Shown here piece by piece: positions 63,493 to 64,000 of a stretch of 64,000 bases of DNA. The notes under the pieces were generated by a model. The model did no database searches. It was given only the letters and a program-made list of their open reading frames with translations, and was not told where the DNA came from. The stretch is from the NCBI GenBank assembly GCA_018398585.1, contig JAGTTD010000001.1, forward strand, positions 25,737,438-25,801,437, read 5' to 3'. The stretch comes from Simmondsia chinensis. Taxonomy: Eukaryota; Streptophyta; Magnoliopsida; Caryophyllales; Simmondsiaceae. How positions within the stretch are numbered: position 1 is the first letter of the stretch; each line of letters begins with the position of its first letter. The translations under genes and the position numbers were made by a program.

Positions 63493-64000
63493 AGAGATTG
63501 TTGAAGTCCTAGCGCACTCATTAAAGAGAAAGAACACACTTTTGATAAGAGGAATGCGGTAACCTGAAAGATTGTCTACTATAAGAGCAGTGTTGCTAGT
63601 GCACTCATTAAGACTCTAGTATGAATTAGGTTTCTTGTGCCACATTCCTCATTGCATGCAACTTCCTGACTTTATCAAAAGATGATGTAAGAAAATTGAA
63701 ACAAGTTATTGTTAAGGTTCATGAGGAATTGTATAACAGTGCTCTGCCACTATAAATCTGGATGCATGTCTTGACCCTGTATTCTTAGGCTCCGTTGATC
63801 TTAGGGGAAAAGTAGATTCTAGGAATTGGTTTTCATTTTTTCCGTTGTTTGGCGCTCAATATTTGACGGAAAAGATTTTTCGAAAGAAGAAAGGTTTCTA
63901 CCCATGAGTGGAAAATTATCTTCCTTATAGAATGGGGGGAGTCACCTTATGTCACGACCCTAGCCGTGACAAAGCCCTATGCAGCAGCCGAGAGCACCAA
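63493..64000. other. Non-coding right edge
   Basis: No gene. GGCTCCGTTGATCTTAGGGG near 63788 resembles a MITE end. TTATGTCACGACCCTAGCCGTGACA near 63950 may begin or end another LTR-type repeat that runs out of the window. Confidence 0.4.

Noticed and set aside
1..64000. CRISPR arrays, phage or bacterial operons
   Set aside because: None of the repeats has spacer-like regularity with adjacent cas-like genes; introns, LINEs, SINEs and LTR elements show a plant nuclear genome.

Overview
This window is nuclear DNA of a flowering plant, most likely a eudicot. It is AT-rich and intron-bearing, and it is packed with L1 and RTE LINEs, Ty3/gypsy LTR retrotransposons primed by tRNA-Met (TGGTATCAGAGC-type sites), TTG-tailed SINEs and MITEs. 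Only one host gene is recognisable. No tRNA gene, CRISPR array or bacterial-type operon is visible. The species cannot be named from the sequence.

Layout. (1) 1-22862: one degenerate L1 LINE on the + strand (endonuclease, reverse transcriptase, zinc-finger/RNase H-like tail, short A-tail). It is broken by TE-1 (590-14931, TSD GACTG) and by TE-4 (16686-21078, - strand). TE-1 is itself broken by TE-2 (2583-6926; gag and protease, no RT or integrase) and by TE-3 (8620-14193; TSD TGATG; nearly full gag-pol, LTRs about 2% diverged). (2) 22863-36675: non-coding, with a possible 5' leader near 22.9-23.2 kb, a tRNA-type SINE head, a short non-autonomous LTR element TE-5 (29777-31756) inside a tandem repeat, and a long-TIR repeat. 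(3) 36676-49498: four exons of a + strand gene encoding a CID-domain protein of the RPRD/Rtt103 type, which binds the RNA polymerase II C-terminal domain. Its third intron (11.5 kb) holds two MITEs, a SINE, and a 5S rRNA-SINE chimera split by gypsy element TE-6. No further exon was found downstream. (4) 49499-64000: SINEs, an RTE LINE fragment, TE-7 (-) and TE-8 (+) lying head to head, TE-9 (57145-60183; TSD GAGTT; an unrecognised ORF), a solo LTR with TSD TTGAC that landed in the target-site duplication of a SINE, and a MITE inside that solo LTR.

The most notable object is the SINE in intron 3. A 5S rRNA-derived head carrying intact-looking pol III internal control regions is joined to a TTG-tail-type SINE body. 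The composite is bounded by a perfect 20-bp direct repeat and was later split by TE-6 with its own 5-bp duplication (GGGTT). Next is TE-9, a young non-autonomous LTR element whose only ORF resembles no gag or pol domain I know, and whose two LTRs differ at nine sites that are all C/T on the same strand.

Nearly all long ORFs here are broken transposon genes. The CID-domain gene is the only one likely to work for the cell, and its 3' part is missing from view.
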